Source of the DNA: Salinisphaera orenii subsp. orenii MK-B5
GTDB taxonomy: Bacteria > Pseudomonadota > Gammaproteobacteria > Nevskiales > Salinisphaeraceae
Reading direction: 5' to 3'
Assembly: GCF_003788635.1 (NCBI RefSeq)
Contig: NZ_AYKH01000042.1
Span: forward strand, 62,001-126,000
DNA length: 64,000 nucleotides
Shown: piece after piece, positions 34,254 through 43,659 of the stretch
Layout of the letters: each line of letters opens with the position of its first letter
How positions within the stretch are numbered: position 1 is the stretch's first letter
Notes under the pieces: model-generated
What the model was told of the DNA's origin: nothing
Database searches by the model: none
The model's input: the letters and a program-made list of their open reading frames with translations, nothing else
Made by a program: the position numbers and the translations under genes

Positions 34254-35417
34254 TCATTCGGTCAGCTCCACCGTCTCGAGCACCTCGGACTCGCCGTCCG
34301 AGATCCGGTTGATCTCGATGGGCATGCGGACGGTGCCGTCCTCGCGGAAGCTGATCTTGCCGCCGACGACGTCGAACGAGCCCATCTCCTGGAGCGCGGC
34401 GCGCAGGTTCTCGCCGGTGACCGCCTTGTCCTGCGACTGCAGATGCGCGATCAGATCCGCGTAGATCAGCACCGCGTTGTAGTAGTTGACCTGGTAATAG
34501 TTGGGCTCCTCGCCGTACTCGTCCTTGAAGCTGGACAGGAAATCGCGCGTGAGCTCGTCGGCGTCGTAGTCAATGTGCTCGGAGGTGTAGACCGCGCCAT
34601 CGGCCGCCCCCAGCGCCTGCGTGGCGGGAATGCCGAAGGCCGAATAGCTCAGCAGCTGGGACCGGATGCCGCCGTCGCGAAGCTGTTTGGCGATCACGTT
34701 CTGCTGCTGGCCGTAGGAGGCGATGTAGATCGCATCGGCGCCGGCCGCCCGCAGCTTGACCGCCTCCGAGCGGAAGCTCGTCGCCGAGGGGTCGATGCCG
34801 ATCTCCGAGACGACCTCGCAGCCCAGCTCGGCACAGCGCTCCTTGATCACCCGATTGACGCCGTTGCCGAACGGATCGTTGACATGGATCACGGCGATCC
34901 GCTCGATGCCCATCTCCTCGACCGCATAGGGCAGAAGCGCATTGACCTCGTCGTCCGACAAGGGGATGTCGTTGAGGAAGTAATCGCCGATCGCCAACTC
35001 CGGGCTGACGCCGCCGCCGTTGACCATGAGCACGTGTTCGCGGTTGCCGATCGGCGCGATCGCCTTGCTCACGCCGGAGAACGCCGAGAGCACGAAGTTC
35101 ACCTTGTCGACGTTGACGAGCTTGTTCATGCCCACGACCGCCGGCTGGGGCAGGGCCTGGCTGTCCGCGTGGACGATGTCGAGCCGGCCGTCGATCTCGT
35201 CGCTGTCGTTGACGTGCTCCACCGCGAGATCGGCGCCCTCGCTGAACAGCTTGCCGTAGACCGCATTCGGGCCGGTCAGCGGAAACAGCGCGCCCACCTT
35301 GAATACCGGCCCCGAGTCGTCGGCCGCGACCGCACCGGCCGCACCGAGCGTCAAGGCCGCGGCCGCGGCGATGACAACGGCGCGCACGCGCCGGCGATGA
35401 TCCTGGATCGACTTCAT
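34254..35417 (-). CDS. Periplasmic binding protein of the Liv-type ABC importer
   Basis: A 387-residue receptor-family ligand-binding protein with a signal peptide (VVIAAAAALTLGAAGAVAA) and the Peripla_BP_6 start FKVGALFPLTGPNAVYGKLFSEGADLAVEHVN. The ligand pocket segments (NGGGVSPELAIGDYF, GYDADE-like region) differ from classic LivK/LivJ, so a non-amino-acid ligand is possible. First gene of the importer operon; operator site 2 lies 107 bp upstream. Confidence 0.9.
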   Translation of the reverse strand: MKSIQDHRRRVRAVVIAAAAALTLGAAGAVAADDSGPVFKVGALFPLTGPNAVYGKLFSEGADLAVEHVNDSDEIDGRLDIVHADSQALPQPAVVGMNKLVNVDKVNFVLSAFSGVSKAIAPIGNREHVLMVNGGGVSPELAIGDYFLNDIPLSDDEVNALLPYAVEEMGIERIAVIHVNDPFGNGVNRVIKERCAELGCEVVSEIGIDPSATSFRSEAVKLRAAGADAIYIASYGQQQNVIAKQLRDGGIRSQLLSYSAFGIPATQALGAADGAVYTSEHIDYDADELTRDFLSSFKDEYGEEPNYYQVNYYNAVLIYADLIAHLQSQDKAVTGENLRAALQEMGSFDVVGGKISFREDGTVRMPIEINRISDGESEVLETVELTE

Positions 35418-35523
35418 CTGTTGCTCCTCCGATGGCGCTTTTCCAGCGCTCTGGCACGGCCGTTGTCCGGGCGGTCTCCGGACACGCCCGCTGGACCGCG
35501 GTGTTTTCAGATCAGATTATCTA

Positions 35524-35538
35524 TGTATACAGTACCCA
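35524..35538. promoter_or_regulatory. Palindromic operator, site 2
   Basis: TGTATAC-A-GTACCCA. The left half-site is perfect; the right has two mismatches. It lies between the stop of the alcohol dehydrogenase gene (35562) and the start of the Liv importer operon (35417), so it is positioned to control the importer. Confidence 0.5.
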
Positions 35539-35561
35539 GTCAACGATACGAAAGTCGCAGG

Positions 35562-36644
35562 CTAGAGCCTATCTCCCGGCTCGCCGGCGACCTCGAGCAC
35601 GAGCCGGCCGGACGCCGTGTTGGCCTCCATCCGGCGGTGCAGCTCGGCCGCCGCCGACAGCGGCAGCGCCTCGCCGACATCCACGGCCAGCTCGCCGGCC
35701 GAGATCATGGCCAGCGCGTCCGCGAGTTCGGCCGTGGTGCAGGATTTCGTGCCGACCAGGCTGATTTCCTTGAGGATGAAGTGGGCCGGCCGGATCTCGG
35801 CGGGCAGCCCTTCCACATTGCCGAGCATCACCACCCGGCCGCCGTTGCGTACGGCATGGATGGAGGCCGATAGCGTCGCGGCACCGACGATCTCGATGAC
35901 GGCGTCCGCCCCGCGCCCGCCGGTCAGCCGCTTGACCTCGCGGGCGAAATCCAGCGCCGGGGCGACGACCACGTCGTTCGCGCCCGCCGCCTCCAGATCG
36001 GCGCGGCGACGGGCGCTCGACGTGACCGCGATCACGCGAACGCCGAGCTGTCTCGCGAGCCGCATCGCGTGGATACCGACGCCGCCACTAGCGCCCGTGA
36101 GCACCACGGTCTCGCCGCGCTGCAGCCGCGCGCGCGTGACCAGGGCGTGATAGGCGGTGCCGACCGTGCAGATGACCACGGCGGCGGCCTTCAGGCTCAC
36201 GCCGTCGGGCACCGGCACGAGGGTATCGGCGCGCACGCGCACGTATTCGGCATAGCCGCCATCGACGTCCTCGCCGAGAAAACGCGGCCGCTCGTCGAGA
36301 CACAGGGCCTGATTGCCGGCATCGCAGGCGGCACAGCCGCCGCAGCCGGTGTAGATCATGCTCATCACGCGCGCACCCTCGGCCACGCCGGCGACCGCGT
36401 CGCCCACGGCCACCACGTGGCCGCTGACCTGATGGCCGAGGATGACGGGCAGATCGATCCTGGGGAACGCACCGGCCCGGGTGAGCAGATCGTGCCGGCA
36501 GACGCCGCAGTAGGCCACCCGTATCAGGACGTCCTGCGCGCCCAGGCTCGGCAGCGGCACGCGCACGCTCTCGAGAACCTCCGGCCCGCCGAACCGCGCC
36601 ATGCGCACGGCCGCCATGGTCTCGGGCAGCGTCGCCGCGCTCAT
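35562..36644 (-). CDS. Zinc-dependent medium-chain alcohol dehydrogenase
   Basis: A 360-residue MDR protein. The catalytic zinc Cys46 is in YCGVCRHDLL with ILGHQVSGH; the structural zinc cysteines are in CGGCAACDAGNQALC; the Rossmann motif is GASGGVGIHAMRLARQLG. It oxidises an alcohol or acts on an acyl-linked hydroxy intermediate; the substrate is unknown. ATG 36644 overlaps the ligase stop (ATGA), so the two are co-translated. Confidence 0.92.
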   Translation of the reverse strand: MSAATLPETMAAVRMARFGGPEVLESVRVPLPSLGAQDVLIRVAYCGVCRHDLLTRAGAFPRIDLPVILGHQVSGHVVAVGDAVAGVAEGARVMSMIYTGCGGCAACDAGNQALCLDERPRFLGEDVDGGYAEYVRVRADTLVPVPDGVSLKAAAVVICTVGTAYHALVTRARLQRGETVVLTGASGGVGIHAMRLARQLGVRVIAVTSSARRRADLEAAGANDVVVAPALDFAREVKRLTGGRGADAVIEIVGAATLSASIHAVRNGGRVVMLGNVEGLPAEIRPAHFILKEISLVGTKSCTTAELADALAMISAGELAVDVGEALPLSAAAELHRRMEANTASGRLVLEVAGEPGDRL

Positions 36645-38254
36645 GACGACACCCCCGCGTCGATCTCGGCCTGCGCCTGCTCGCGCAGCTTGGCCTTCTG
36701 GATCTTGACGCCGTTCGCGCTCGGCGTGGTCGGAAACGCCTCGGTCGCGATCAGCCGGACTGGCACCTTGTACTTGGCCATGTCCGCCTGGCAGGCGGCG
36801 ATGATCGACTCCGCATCCAGATGATGGCCCTCGGAGACGATCACCCAGGCCACCGGCCGCGGCCCGCGTTCGGTGTCCACGGCGACCACCTGGGCCTGGT
36901 CGATCGCATCGAAGGACTCCAGATAGGCCTCGATCTCGCGCGGGTTCACCAGAAACCCGCCGAGGCGCAGCGTGTCGCCCAGCCGGGCCAGATAGACGAA
37001 GGTGTCGCCTGACTCCATATAGCCGAGATCGCCGGTGCGCACGAAGCCGTCGTCGGTGAAGGTCTTGGCGTTCGCCTCGTCGTTGCCGAGATAGCCGACC
37101 ATGACGTGCGGCCCGCCCACCTCGATCTCGCCCGATTCGCCGGGGCCGAGCAGCCGGCCGGTCTCGGTGTCGCGCACGCGCACACGCGTGTCCGGCGAGG
37201 ACGGCGTGCCACCACCCACCGCCCAGCGCTCCGGTCCCGAGCCCGCCGCCGCATAGACCATCAGCGCCTGCACCTCCGAGGCGCCGTAGGTCTGAAACAG
37301 CTTGATGCCCAGCGCGTGGGCCCGATCGACCAGCGCGGCGGCGTCGGCGCTGAAATTGGCGAAGGCCCCTTCCCGCAGCGTGGCGATGCGCGAGACCGGC
37401 TCGGCCGCGTCGAGGATGCGCCGGAACATCTCGTCGGCACCGTTGGTGTGCGTGACGCCGTGACGCTCGATCGCCGCGACCGCCGCCCCGGCCTCGAAGG
37501 CGGGCAGCAGCACGGTGGGCCGGCCCGCCGCGAACGCGCCCATCACGGTGTTGAACCCGAACACGCCGCAGTACGGCAGCATCGCCAGGACCACGGTATC
37601 GGCCGCACCGCGATAGCCGAAGGCATCCGCCGCCGCGAGCGCGTGGTGGACGAGCGCGGCCTGCCGGTGGGTGACGAGCTTGGGCGCCGAGGTCGTGCCC
37701 GAGGAGGTGAAGATCATGCAGGGCGCATCCGGCGTGCCCTCGTCGCGCGCATGCTCGCCATGCGCGTCGAGCGCGGCGTAGCTCGCAAGGCTGCGTCCCG
37801 CGTAGCAATCGCCCGCCGGCGTCTCGCCGACCAGCACGAGGGTCTCGAGTGCGGCCAGCGCTTCGTCGTCGCAGTCGGCGATCAGCGCGAGGCAATCGAT
37901 CTCGCCCAGCGTCGGCGGCAGCACCAGCGCGCGTGCGCCAGAGCGACCCACGATGTCCTCGACCTCGTGGCGCCGGTACTTGGTGTTGATCGCCACCGCC
38001 ACCGCGCCCAGGCGCGCCAGCGCGAATTCGAGCTCGATCCACGCCGGATCGTTGCCCAGCCAGACCGCCACCCGGTCGCCGGGACCGATGCCGAGCCGCG
38101 CCAGGCCCGCGGCCACGCGGCGCACCCGGGCCGCGACCTCGGCGTAGGTGATGCGAGTGTCGCCCTGGATCAGGGCGGGGTCGTCGCCGCCGTCCGCCAC
38201 GCGGGCGTCGAGCAGCTCGTTCAGCGTTCCGGCGTGCGCCGTGCCTACTGCCAT
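36641..38254 (-). CDS. Acyl-CoA synthetase (AMP-forming)
   Basis: A 537-residue ANL-superfamily ligase with the P-loop FTSSGTTSAPK, QTYGASE, the hinge region GDLGYMESGDTFVYLARLGDTLRLGGFLVNPREIE and the C-terminal Lys-containing ANGVKIQKAKLRE. It activates a carboxylic acid to its CoA ester. ATG 38254 has GGAGTGAGGAT just upstream. It sits between the SDR and alcohol dehydrogenase genes in the leftward catabolic unit. Confidence 0.93.
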   Translation of the reverse strand: MAVGTAHAGTLNELLDARVADGGDDPALIQGDTRITYAEVAARVRRVAAGLARLGIGPGDRVAVWLGNDPAWIELEFALARLGAVAVAINTKYRRHEVEDIVGRSGARALVLPPTLGEIDCLALIADCDDEALAALETLVLVGETPAGDCYAGRSLASYAALDAHGEHARDEGTPDAPCMIFTSSGTTSAPKLVTHRQAALVHHALAAADAFGYRGAADTVVLAMLPYCGVFGFNTVMGAFAAGRPTVLLPAFEAGAAVAAIERHGVTHTNGADEMFRRILDAAEPVSRIATLREGAFANFSADAAALVDRAHALGIKLFQTYGASEVQALMVYAAAGSGPERWAVGGGTPSSPDTRVRVRDTETGRLLGPGESGEIEVGGPHVMVGYLGNDEANAKTFTDDGFVRTGDLGYMESGDTFVYLARLGDTLRLGGFLVNPREIEAYLESFDAIDQAQVVAVDTERGPRPVAWVIVSEGHHLDAESIIAACQADMAKYKVPVRLIATEAFPTTPSANGVKIQKAKLREQAQAEIDAGVSS

Positions 38255-38353
38255 ATCCTCACTCCGATATCTCGCACGGGCCGGGCTTCGTTGTGATTGG
38301 TTCGCCCGTGGCCCCAATGAAGACGGCCGGCGCAGCGGCCGGCCGTCGATCGG

Positions 38354-39268
38354 TCACACCGGATCCCAGGAGAAGACTTCGCCGGAGACCTCCAGCGGAT
38401 AGAACTGGCCCTGGAGCGCCGGCATGGCCTCGCTCGCGATGGTCTCCGGGTCCCAGCCCTCGCTGCGATGGATGCCGCGCAGCGGCCGGCTCTGGCCCAT
38501 CAGGAAGATCTCGTTGCCGCGGGCGGCGAAGATCTGGCCGGAGACATCGGCCGCCCGGTCGCTGGCCAGATAGGTCGCCAGCACCGCGACCTTGTCCGGG
38601 GTCATGGATTTGAGCTTATCGACGCGCGCCTGCTGCTCCGGCGTATCCGTCGGGATCGAGCCGATCATGCGCGACCAGGCGAAGGGGCTGATGCAGTTGG
38701 AGCGGACGTTGAAGGCGGCCATGTCGAGCGCGATGGACTTCGACAGCGAGGCGATCCCGGCCTTGGCGGCCGAATAGTTAGCCTGACCGCGGTTGCCGAT
38801 CAGCCCCGACGTCGACGTCATGTGCACATAGGCGCCGGCTTCCTGCTGACGGAAGATCGGCGCGGCCGCCCGGGAGACGTTGAAGGTGCCGTGCAGATGC
38901 ACGTCGATGACCGCCTTCCACTCGTCCGGATCCATCTTGTGGAACATGCGGTCGCGCAGGATGCCGGCGTTGTTGATCACCGCGTCCAGCCGGCCGAAGG
39001 TGTCCATGGCAGTGGCGATGATGTTCGAAGCACTTGCATAGTCGGCCACGTTGTCGGTGTTGGCCACCGCCCGGCCGCCGGCGGCCTCGATCTCGTCGAC
39101 CACGGCCTGGGCCGCGGACTGGTCGGTGCCGTCACCCGACACGCTGGTGCCGAGATCGTTGACCACCACGGCCGCGCCGTCGGCGGCCATCTCGAGCGCG
39201 ATCGCCTTGCCGATGCCGCCGCCGGCACCGGTGACCACGGCCACGCGTTGTTCGATCGGATCCGTCAT
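38354..39268 (-). CDS. Short-chain dehydrogenase, MFE-2-like 3-hydroxyacyl-CoA dehydrogenase type
   Basis: A 304-residue SDR with the cofactor motif TGAGGGIGKAIA, NNAGILRDRMFHKM, and catalytic Ser and YSAAK (STSGLIGNRGQANYSAAKAG). The NDLGTSVSGDGTDQS insert and ILRDRMFHKMDPDEW are characteristic of the peroxisomal multifunctional enzyme type 2 dehydrogenase domain, which acts on branched and steroid-type 3-hydroxyacyl-CoA. It is long for an SDR because of a C-terminal extension. Confidence 0.9.
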   Translation of the reverse strand: MTDPIEQRVAVVTGAGGGIGKAIALEMAADGAAVVVNDLGTSVSGDGTDQSAAQAVVDEIEAAGGRAVANTDNVADYASASNIIATAMDTFGRLDAVINNAGILRDRMFHKMDPDEWKAVIDVHLHGTFNVSRAAAPIFRQQEAGAYVHMTSTSGLIGNRGQANYSAAKAGIASLSKSIALDMAAFNVRSNCISPFAWSRMIGSIPTDTPEQQARVDKLKSMTPDKVAVLATYLASDRAADVSGQIFAARGNEIFLMGQSRPLRGIHRSEGWDPETIASEAMPALQGQFYPLEVSGEVFSWDPV

Positions 39269-39311
39269 GTTCTCTCCTCGATTGGAAAAGCGGTTGCGGT
39301 GAGCCGCGCCG

Positions 39312-40466
39312 TCACTCCGGCAGTCGCAGGACCTGCTTGGCCAGAATGTTGCGCTGGATTTCGTTGGAGCCGCCGTAGATGGTGGTAGGCAGGCAGCCGA
39401 AATAGAGGTTGAGCACGTCGACCGACGCGTCCTCGCCGATCGCCTGGCCCTCGACGAGCGGCGCCTCGCCGTCGGCGGCCTGGACCGCGAGCTCGGCGAT
39501 CCGGCTGTAGGTTTCCGTGCCCCAGATCTTCAGCCAGGAGATATCAGCCCCCAGCGTCTCGCCGCCGCGCACCTGGGCGGCGAACGACTCGAAGGCCTCG
39601 GAGAGGTCGGCCACATCGAGGGCCAGCTTCGTGAACTCGGCGGAGAACGCCGGATCGTCGTGCAGCCCGCGGGCTTCGGCGAAGGCATCCAGCCGGCCGA
39701 GCGCGTTCTGGGACTGCTTGGGGCTGCCCAGGAACAGCCGCTCGAAGCCGAGCAGCGCCTTGGCCATGGTCCAGCCCTCGTTGACGTTGCCGACGAGGTT
39801 GTCCTTGGGCACGCGGACGTTGTCGAAGAAGACCTCGCAGAATTCCTCGTGGCCGGCGATGTTCTCGATCGGCCGGATGGTGATGCCGGGCGTGTCCAGA
39901 TCGACCAGCAGGAAGCTGATGCCCTGCTGCTTGCGCTCGGCCTGCGGGTCGGTGCGGGCCAGCAGGAAGATATGGGTCGCATCCTGGGCCAGCGTGGTCC
40001 AGGTCTTCTGGCCGTTGACCACCCAGTGGTCGCCGTCGTCGTCGGCCTGGGTGCGAAGACTGGCCAGATCGGAACCCGAGTTCGGCTCGGAATAGCCCTG
40101 GCACCAGATGTTGTCCCAGCTCAGGATCTTCGGCAGGTACTTCTCGCGCTGCTCCGGGGTGCCGTAGCGGATCAACAGCGGGCCGACCATGACCACGCCC
40201 TGATCGGGCGCGCGGGCCACGCCGATGCGCTCCTGCTCCTCGGTGAAGATGAGCTGCTTGGACGGCGACAGACCCACGCCGCCGTGCTCGGCCGGCCAGC
40301 CGGGCGCGGTCCAGCCGGCCTCGGCGCGCTTGAGATACCAGTCGCTGACTTCGTGCCAGCGCAGCCGGCGCGAGGGATGGCGCAGCGCCTTCGGGTACTC
40401 GGCTTCCAGATAGGTACGGATCTCGCAGCGGAAGGCCGCGTCGTCCATGGCGTTCCAGTCGGTCAT
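39312..40466 (-). CDS. Acyl-CoA dehydrogenase, large-subunit type of a paired enzyme
   Basis: A 384-residue flavoprotein with FTEEQERIGVARAPDQG, CQGYSEPNSGSDLASL (FAD/substrate region) and the C-terminal TTIYGGSNEIQRNILAKQVLRLP. The pattern resembles pimeloyl-CoA dehydrogenase large subunit and FadE29-like proteins, which work as heteromers with the adjacent smaller paralogue. The partner gene lies 10 bp upstream. Confidence 0.9.
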   Translation of the reverse strand: MTDWNAMDDAAFRCEIRTYLEAEYPKALRHPSRRLRWHEVSDWYLKRAEAGWTAPGWPAEHGGVGLSPSKQLIFTEEQERIGVARAPDQGVVMVGPLLIRYGTPEQREKYLPKILSWDNIWCQGYSEPNSGSDLASLRTQADDDGDHWVVNGQKTWTTLAQDATHIFLLARTDPQAERKQQGISFLLVDLDTPGITIRPIENIAGHEEFCEVFFDNVRVPKDNLVGNVNEGWTMAKALLGFERLFLGSPKQSQNALGRLDAFAEARGLHDDPAFSAEFTKLALDVADLSEAFESFAAQVRGGETLGADISWLKIWGTETYSRIAELAVQAADGEAPLVEGQAIGEDASVDVLNLYFGCLPTTIYGGSNEIQRNILAKQVLRLPE

Positions 40467-40476
40467 CTCGTTCTCC

Positions 40477-41604
40477 TTACGCGGCCGCGCGGGTCAGGCG
40501 GGCGTATTCGCGGCGCTGGGCGTCGGCATTGCCGAGCCAAGCGGCCAGCGACAGCACGCGGCGCAGGTAGACGCCGACGTTGGCCTCCTCGGTGTAGCCG
40601 ATCGCCCCGTGCAGCTGCACGGCCTGGCGTCCGATGATCAGCGCAGCCTCCGAACAGCGCGCCTTGGCGCGGGCCGCCGCACGCTGCAGATCGACCGGGT
40701 CGGCGTCGCTGTCGAAGGCGCGCACCGCCTGGCGCAGCGCGTTGCGCATCAGCTCGCGCTGGATGTACAGATCGACCGCGCGATGGCGCAGCGCCTGAAA
40801 GCTCGACAGCGCCTGACCGAACTGCTTGCGCGAGGCGAGATAGTCCTGGGTCTGTTCGAACAGCGCGCCGGCCAGACCGAACAGTTCGGCACTGGCCGCG
40901 ACCCGGGCCACGCTCAGCCCGCGCGTGAGTGCGCCATCACCCGCGCCGACGCCGGCCAGCCGGCGCGCGTCGTCGAGCGAAACGCCGTCGAACGTGAGTG
41001 CGAGCACGGCGTGGCCATCGACCCGGGGCTGCGTCTCGACCGACAGGCCCGGCGCGTCGCGCTCGATGGCGTACAGGGCCACGCCGTCGGGCCCGCCCAC
41101 GGCGACGACGAAGACATCGGCCTCGGCCGGGGTCACCAGAGCACGCCGGCCCGTCAATCGACCGGAGCCGCCGTCGGCCGGCACGCTCGCCGGGCCTTCC
41201 TGCCCACGCGCCTGGGCCTCATCCTGCCAGGCGACCGCCACCAGGCGTTCGCCGGACGCGGTCGCCGCCAGCAGCTCGCCGGCATGGTCGGCGTCGCATC
41301 CGGCCAGCACGGCCTGGGCGAAGACGGTATCGACCAGCGGCTCGGGGGCACAGTCGCGCCCCAGCCCCTCGGCGACCACCGCGAGTTCGCCCACGCCGAG
41401 GCCGAGCCCGCCGGCGGCTTCGGGCACGAGGATGCCCAGCCAGCCGAGATCGGCCATCTCCGACCAGGCCGCGCGGTCCAGCCCGGCGGCCTCGGCCTTG
41501 AGCCGGCGCGCCCGGGCGATGCCGCGGCCCTCGCCGGCGAAGCCGGCCACCGAGTCGGCGAGCATCCGCCGTTCGTCCTGCGAATCATCCATCAGTGCGC
41601 TCAT
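40477..41604 (-). CDS. Acyl-CoA dehydrogenase, small-subunit type of a paired enzyme
   Basis: A 375-residue acyl-CoA dehydrogenase fold (MDDSQDERRMLADSVAGF, WLGILVPEAAGGLGLG, C-terminal QLHGAIGYTEEANVGVYLRRVL). It is more divergent in the middle domain, as is usual for PimD/FadE28-type partner subunits. Probably forms an alpha2-beta2 enzyme with the next gene. It heads the leftward unit; operator site 3 lies 62 bp upstream of the ATG. Confidence 0.88.
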   Translation of the reverse strand: MSALMDDSQDERRMLADSVAGFAGEGRGIARARRLKAEAAGLDRAAWSEMADLGWLGILVPEAAGGLGLGVGELAVVAEGLGRDCAPEPLVDTVFAQAVLAGCDADHAGELLAATASGERLVAVAWQDEAQARGQEGPASVPADGGSGRLTGRRALVTPAEADVFVVAVGGPDGVALYAIERDAPGLSVETQPRVDGHAVLALTFDGVSLDDARRLAGVGAGDGALTRGLSVARVAASAELFGLAGALFEQTQDYLASRKQFGQALSSFQALRHRAVDLYIQRELMRNALRQAVRAFDSDADPVDLQRAAARAKARCSEAALIIGRQAVQLHGAIGYTEEANVGVYLRRVLSLAAWLGNADAQRREYARLTRAAA

Positions 41605-41666
41605 GCGGGCGACATCCTCCAGAGCTGGAACGGGAACGCCGGGGCGGCGTCGCCGAATTGTCTATG

Positions 41667-41681
41667 CGTATACCGTGTACA
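41667..41681. promoter_or_regulatory. Palindromic operator, site 3
   Basis: CGTATAC-C-GTGTACA with flank ACAGAAA. Two positions differ from the perfect palindrome of site 5. It sits in the 88-bp gap between the AidB-like gene stop and the start of the paired acyl-CoA dehydrogenases, where a promoter for 41604 and downstream genes would lie. Confidence 0.5.
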
Positions 41682-41692
41682 GAAAGCCGACT

Positions 41693-43429
41693 TTAGGCGC
41701 AGGCGGGCTCGGGCGCCAGTGACAGCGCCTGGTCGCGGCTCATCGGCGCCTCGGCCAGCAGGCACTGCACGAGCTCGGCGTCGGGCGCGTCCACGGCCAG
41801 CGGATCGCGCGGCAGGACCCGGTGCGTGAGCACCAGCCACGCGAGCGCGAGCCGGCGCCAGTCGCCTTCGCTGCGGCTGGCCTCCCAGGCCAGGAACACC
41901 GCGGAGGCGACGTGATACAGCCCGCTGGCCGCCACGCGCGTATCGATGGTGGCGTCCTTGTTCTCGACCACGCGCATCACCGCCCGCTCGGCGCGCTCGA
42001 GCGCGTCGTCAAAGACTCCGCGCGCCGCCGCCGGCAGCTCGACCGCATCGAGGCACTCGTGCAGATAGGGCACGAGTGTGGCCAGCGTGTCCTCGCGTTT
42101 GATCGAGCGGATCACGTCGAGTGCGACGATGTTGCTGGTGCCCTCCCAGATCGAGCCCAGATGGGCATCGCGCAGCACCCGCGCATCGGAGAACTCCTCG
42201 ATGTAGCCACAGCCGCCGCGCACTTCCATGCCGTCGCCGGCGACCTTGCGCGCGTCGCGGGTGGTGCGGAATTTCATCAGCGGCGTCAGGATGCGCAGCA
42301 GTTTCTGCGCACGGGCATCGCCGCCGTCCGCCCGGCGCAGCACGTCGGCGGTGTGGAAGGCCATGGAGCGGCCCTGCTCGGCCGGCGTCATCAGCTTGAG
42401 CAGCGTGCGCCACATCAGCGGCAGGTCGACGAGCTTGTGGCCGAAGGCCTCGCGGTGGCGGGCGAAGAACAGCGCCTCGTTGAGCGCCCGCCGCATCAGC
42501 CCCGCCGAGCGCACGCCGTTGGACAGACGCGACATGTTGATCATGTCGGTCATCTGCTTGAAGCCGCTGCCCGGCTCGCCGACGACATACGCCTCGGCGC
42601 CGTCGAGGGTGATCTCGCCGCTGGCCATCGAGCGCGTGCCGAGCTTGTCCTTGAGCCGGATCAGGCGATAGTCGTTGAGTTCACCGTCGGCCTTGTGCCG
42701 CGGCAGCAGGAACAGTGTCAGGCCTTTCGTGCCCTCGCCACCGTCGACCGGACGGGCCAGCACCATGGCCAGGCCGGCGTCGGCGTTGGAGCAGAACCAC
42801 TTGTCGCCGTAAAGCTTCCAGACGCCGTTCTCCTCGCGCGCCTCGGTGGAGATGCGGCCGACGTCCGAACCGGCGTCCTGCTCGGTCATGAACATCGCGC
42901 CCTGGCACAGGGCCTCGAAATCCTGCGTGGTCAGATCGTCGAAGAAACGATCGACCAGCGCCGGGTCGCCGAACTTGGCCAGCGTACGCGTGAGCGCGTC
43001 GGTCATGCTCAGCGGACAGCACAGCCCGAACTCGGCCTGCACGAACAGGTAGGTCAGGCCGTACTTGACGATCGGCGGCCACTTCTCCGGCCAGTCGAAC
43101 ACGCCGGGCCGGTGCGACATGGCGGCGAGGCCGAAATGCTCGAAGGCATAGCGCTCGAGCTGCACGTAGGCCGGGTGCTTGTCGATGCCGTTGCGCGGCG
43201 AGGCGTTACGGTGGCGCACCGCGAGCGTCGGCTTGTGCTTGTCGGCGGTCAGCGCGAGCTGCTCGAGCTCGTCGCCGACCAGCGCGCCGAGCTCCTCGAA
43301 GCGCGGCTCGACGTGGGCCACCTCCGCCGGGCGCGCGTAGATGCGCAGCAGCCGGGCGAAGTCCGGGTCGGCAGCATAAGCGTTCTCGCCCGCGCTGTCG
43401 GGAATGTTTCGGTAGATCGCCTGCGCCAT
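41693..43429 (-). CDS. AidB-like acyl-CoA dehydrogenase
   Basis: A 578-residue protein with the acyl-CoA dehydrogenase core (FMTEQDAGSDVGRISTEA, DKWFCSNADAGLAMVLARP) and the AidB-type C-terminal block EVRGGCGYIEEFSDARVLRDAHLGSIWEGTSNIVALDVIRS, which includes the catalytic Glu of WEG. It is longer than ordinary acyl-CoA dehydrogenases, as in AidB and related large forms. No alkylation-repair genes are near; the context suggests a catabolic role. It is divergent from the itaconate-type operon with operator site 4 between them. Confidence 0.9.
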   Translation of the reverse strand: MAQAIYRNIPDSAGENAYAADPDFARLLRIYARPAEVAHVEPRFEELGALVGDELEQLALTADKHKPTLAVRHRNASPRNGIDKHPAYVQLERYAFEHFGLAAMSHRPGVFDWPEKWPPIVKYGLTYLFVQAEFGLCCPLSMTDALTRTLAKFGDPALVDRFFDDLTTQDFEALCQGAMFMTEQDAGSDVGRISTEAREENGVWKLYGDKWFCSNADAGLAMVLARPVDGGEGTKGLTLFLLPRHKADGELNDYRLIRLKDKLGTRSMASGEITLDGAEAYVVGEPGSGFKQMTDMINMSRLSNGVRSAGLMRRALNEALFFARHREAFGHKLVDLPLMWRTLLKLMTPAEQGRSMAFHTADVLRRADGGDARAQKLLRILTPLMKFRTTRDARKVAGDGMEVRGGCGYIEEFSDARVLRDAHLGSIWEGTSNIVALDVIRSIKREDTLATLVPYLHECLDAVELPAAARGVFDDALERAERAVMRVVENKDATIDTRVAASGLYHVASAVFLAWEASRSEGDWRRLALAWLVLTHRVLPRDPLAVDAPDAELVQCLLAEAPMSRDQALSLAPEPACA

Positions 43430-43534
43430 GGTCTGCTCGCTCGTCGGTACGGCCGATGAAGGTCAAGACAACGCGCACCGTCGCCGCAACGCGGCAGCGG
43501 GCATGCGGACTCGCTGTCATTGCCATCCAATTTA

Positions 43535-43549
43535 TGTATACGGTACACT
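43535..43549. promoter_or_regulatory. Palindromic operator, site 4
   Basis: TGTATAC-G-GTACACT, with TTTA directly before it exactly as at site 5. It lies in the 230-bp divergent region between the AidB-like gene (leftward, 106 bp away) and the hydratase-led operon (rightward, 111 bp away), so it could control both. Confidence 0.55.
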
Positions 43550-43659
43550 GTGTTCATATTCAGGGCAATAGCGTGCATCATGAGTCACTGGCGCACGATC
43601 GGATTGCCGACCACCGAGGCCCGGCACAGGCTTCACGCAGCACAGGACCGCCCCGACCC

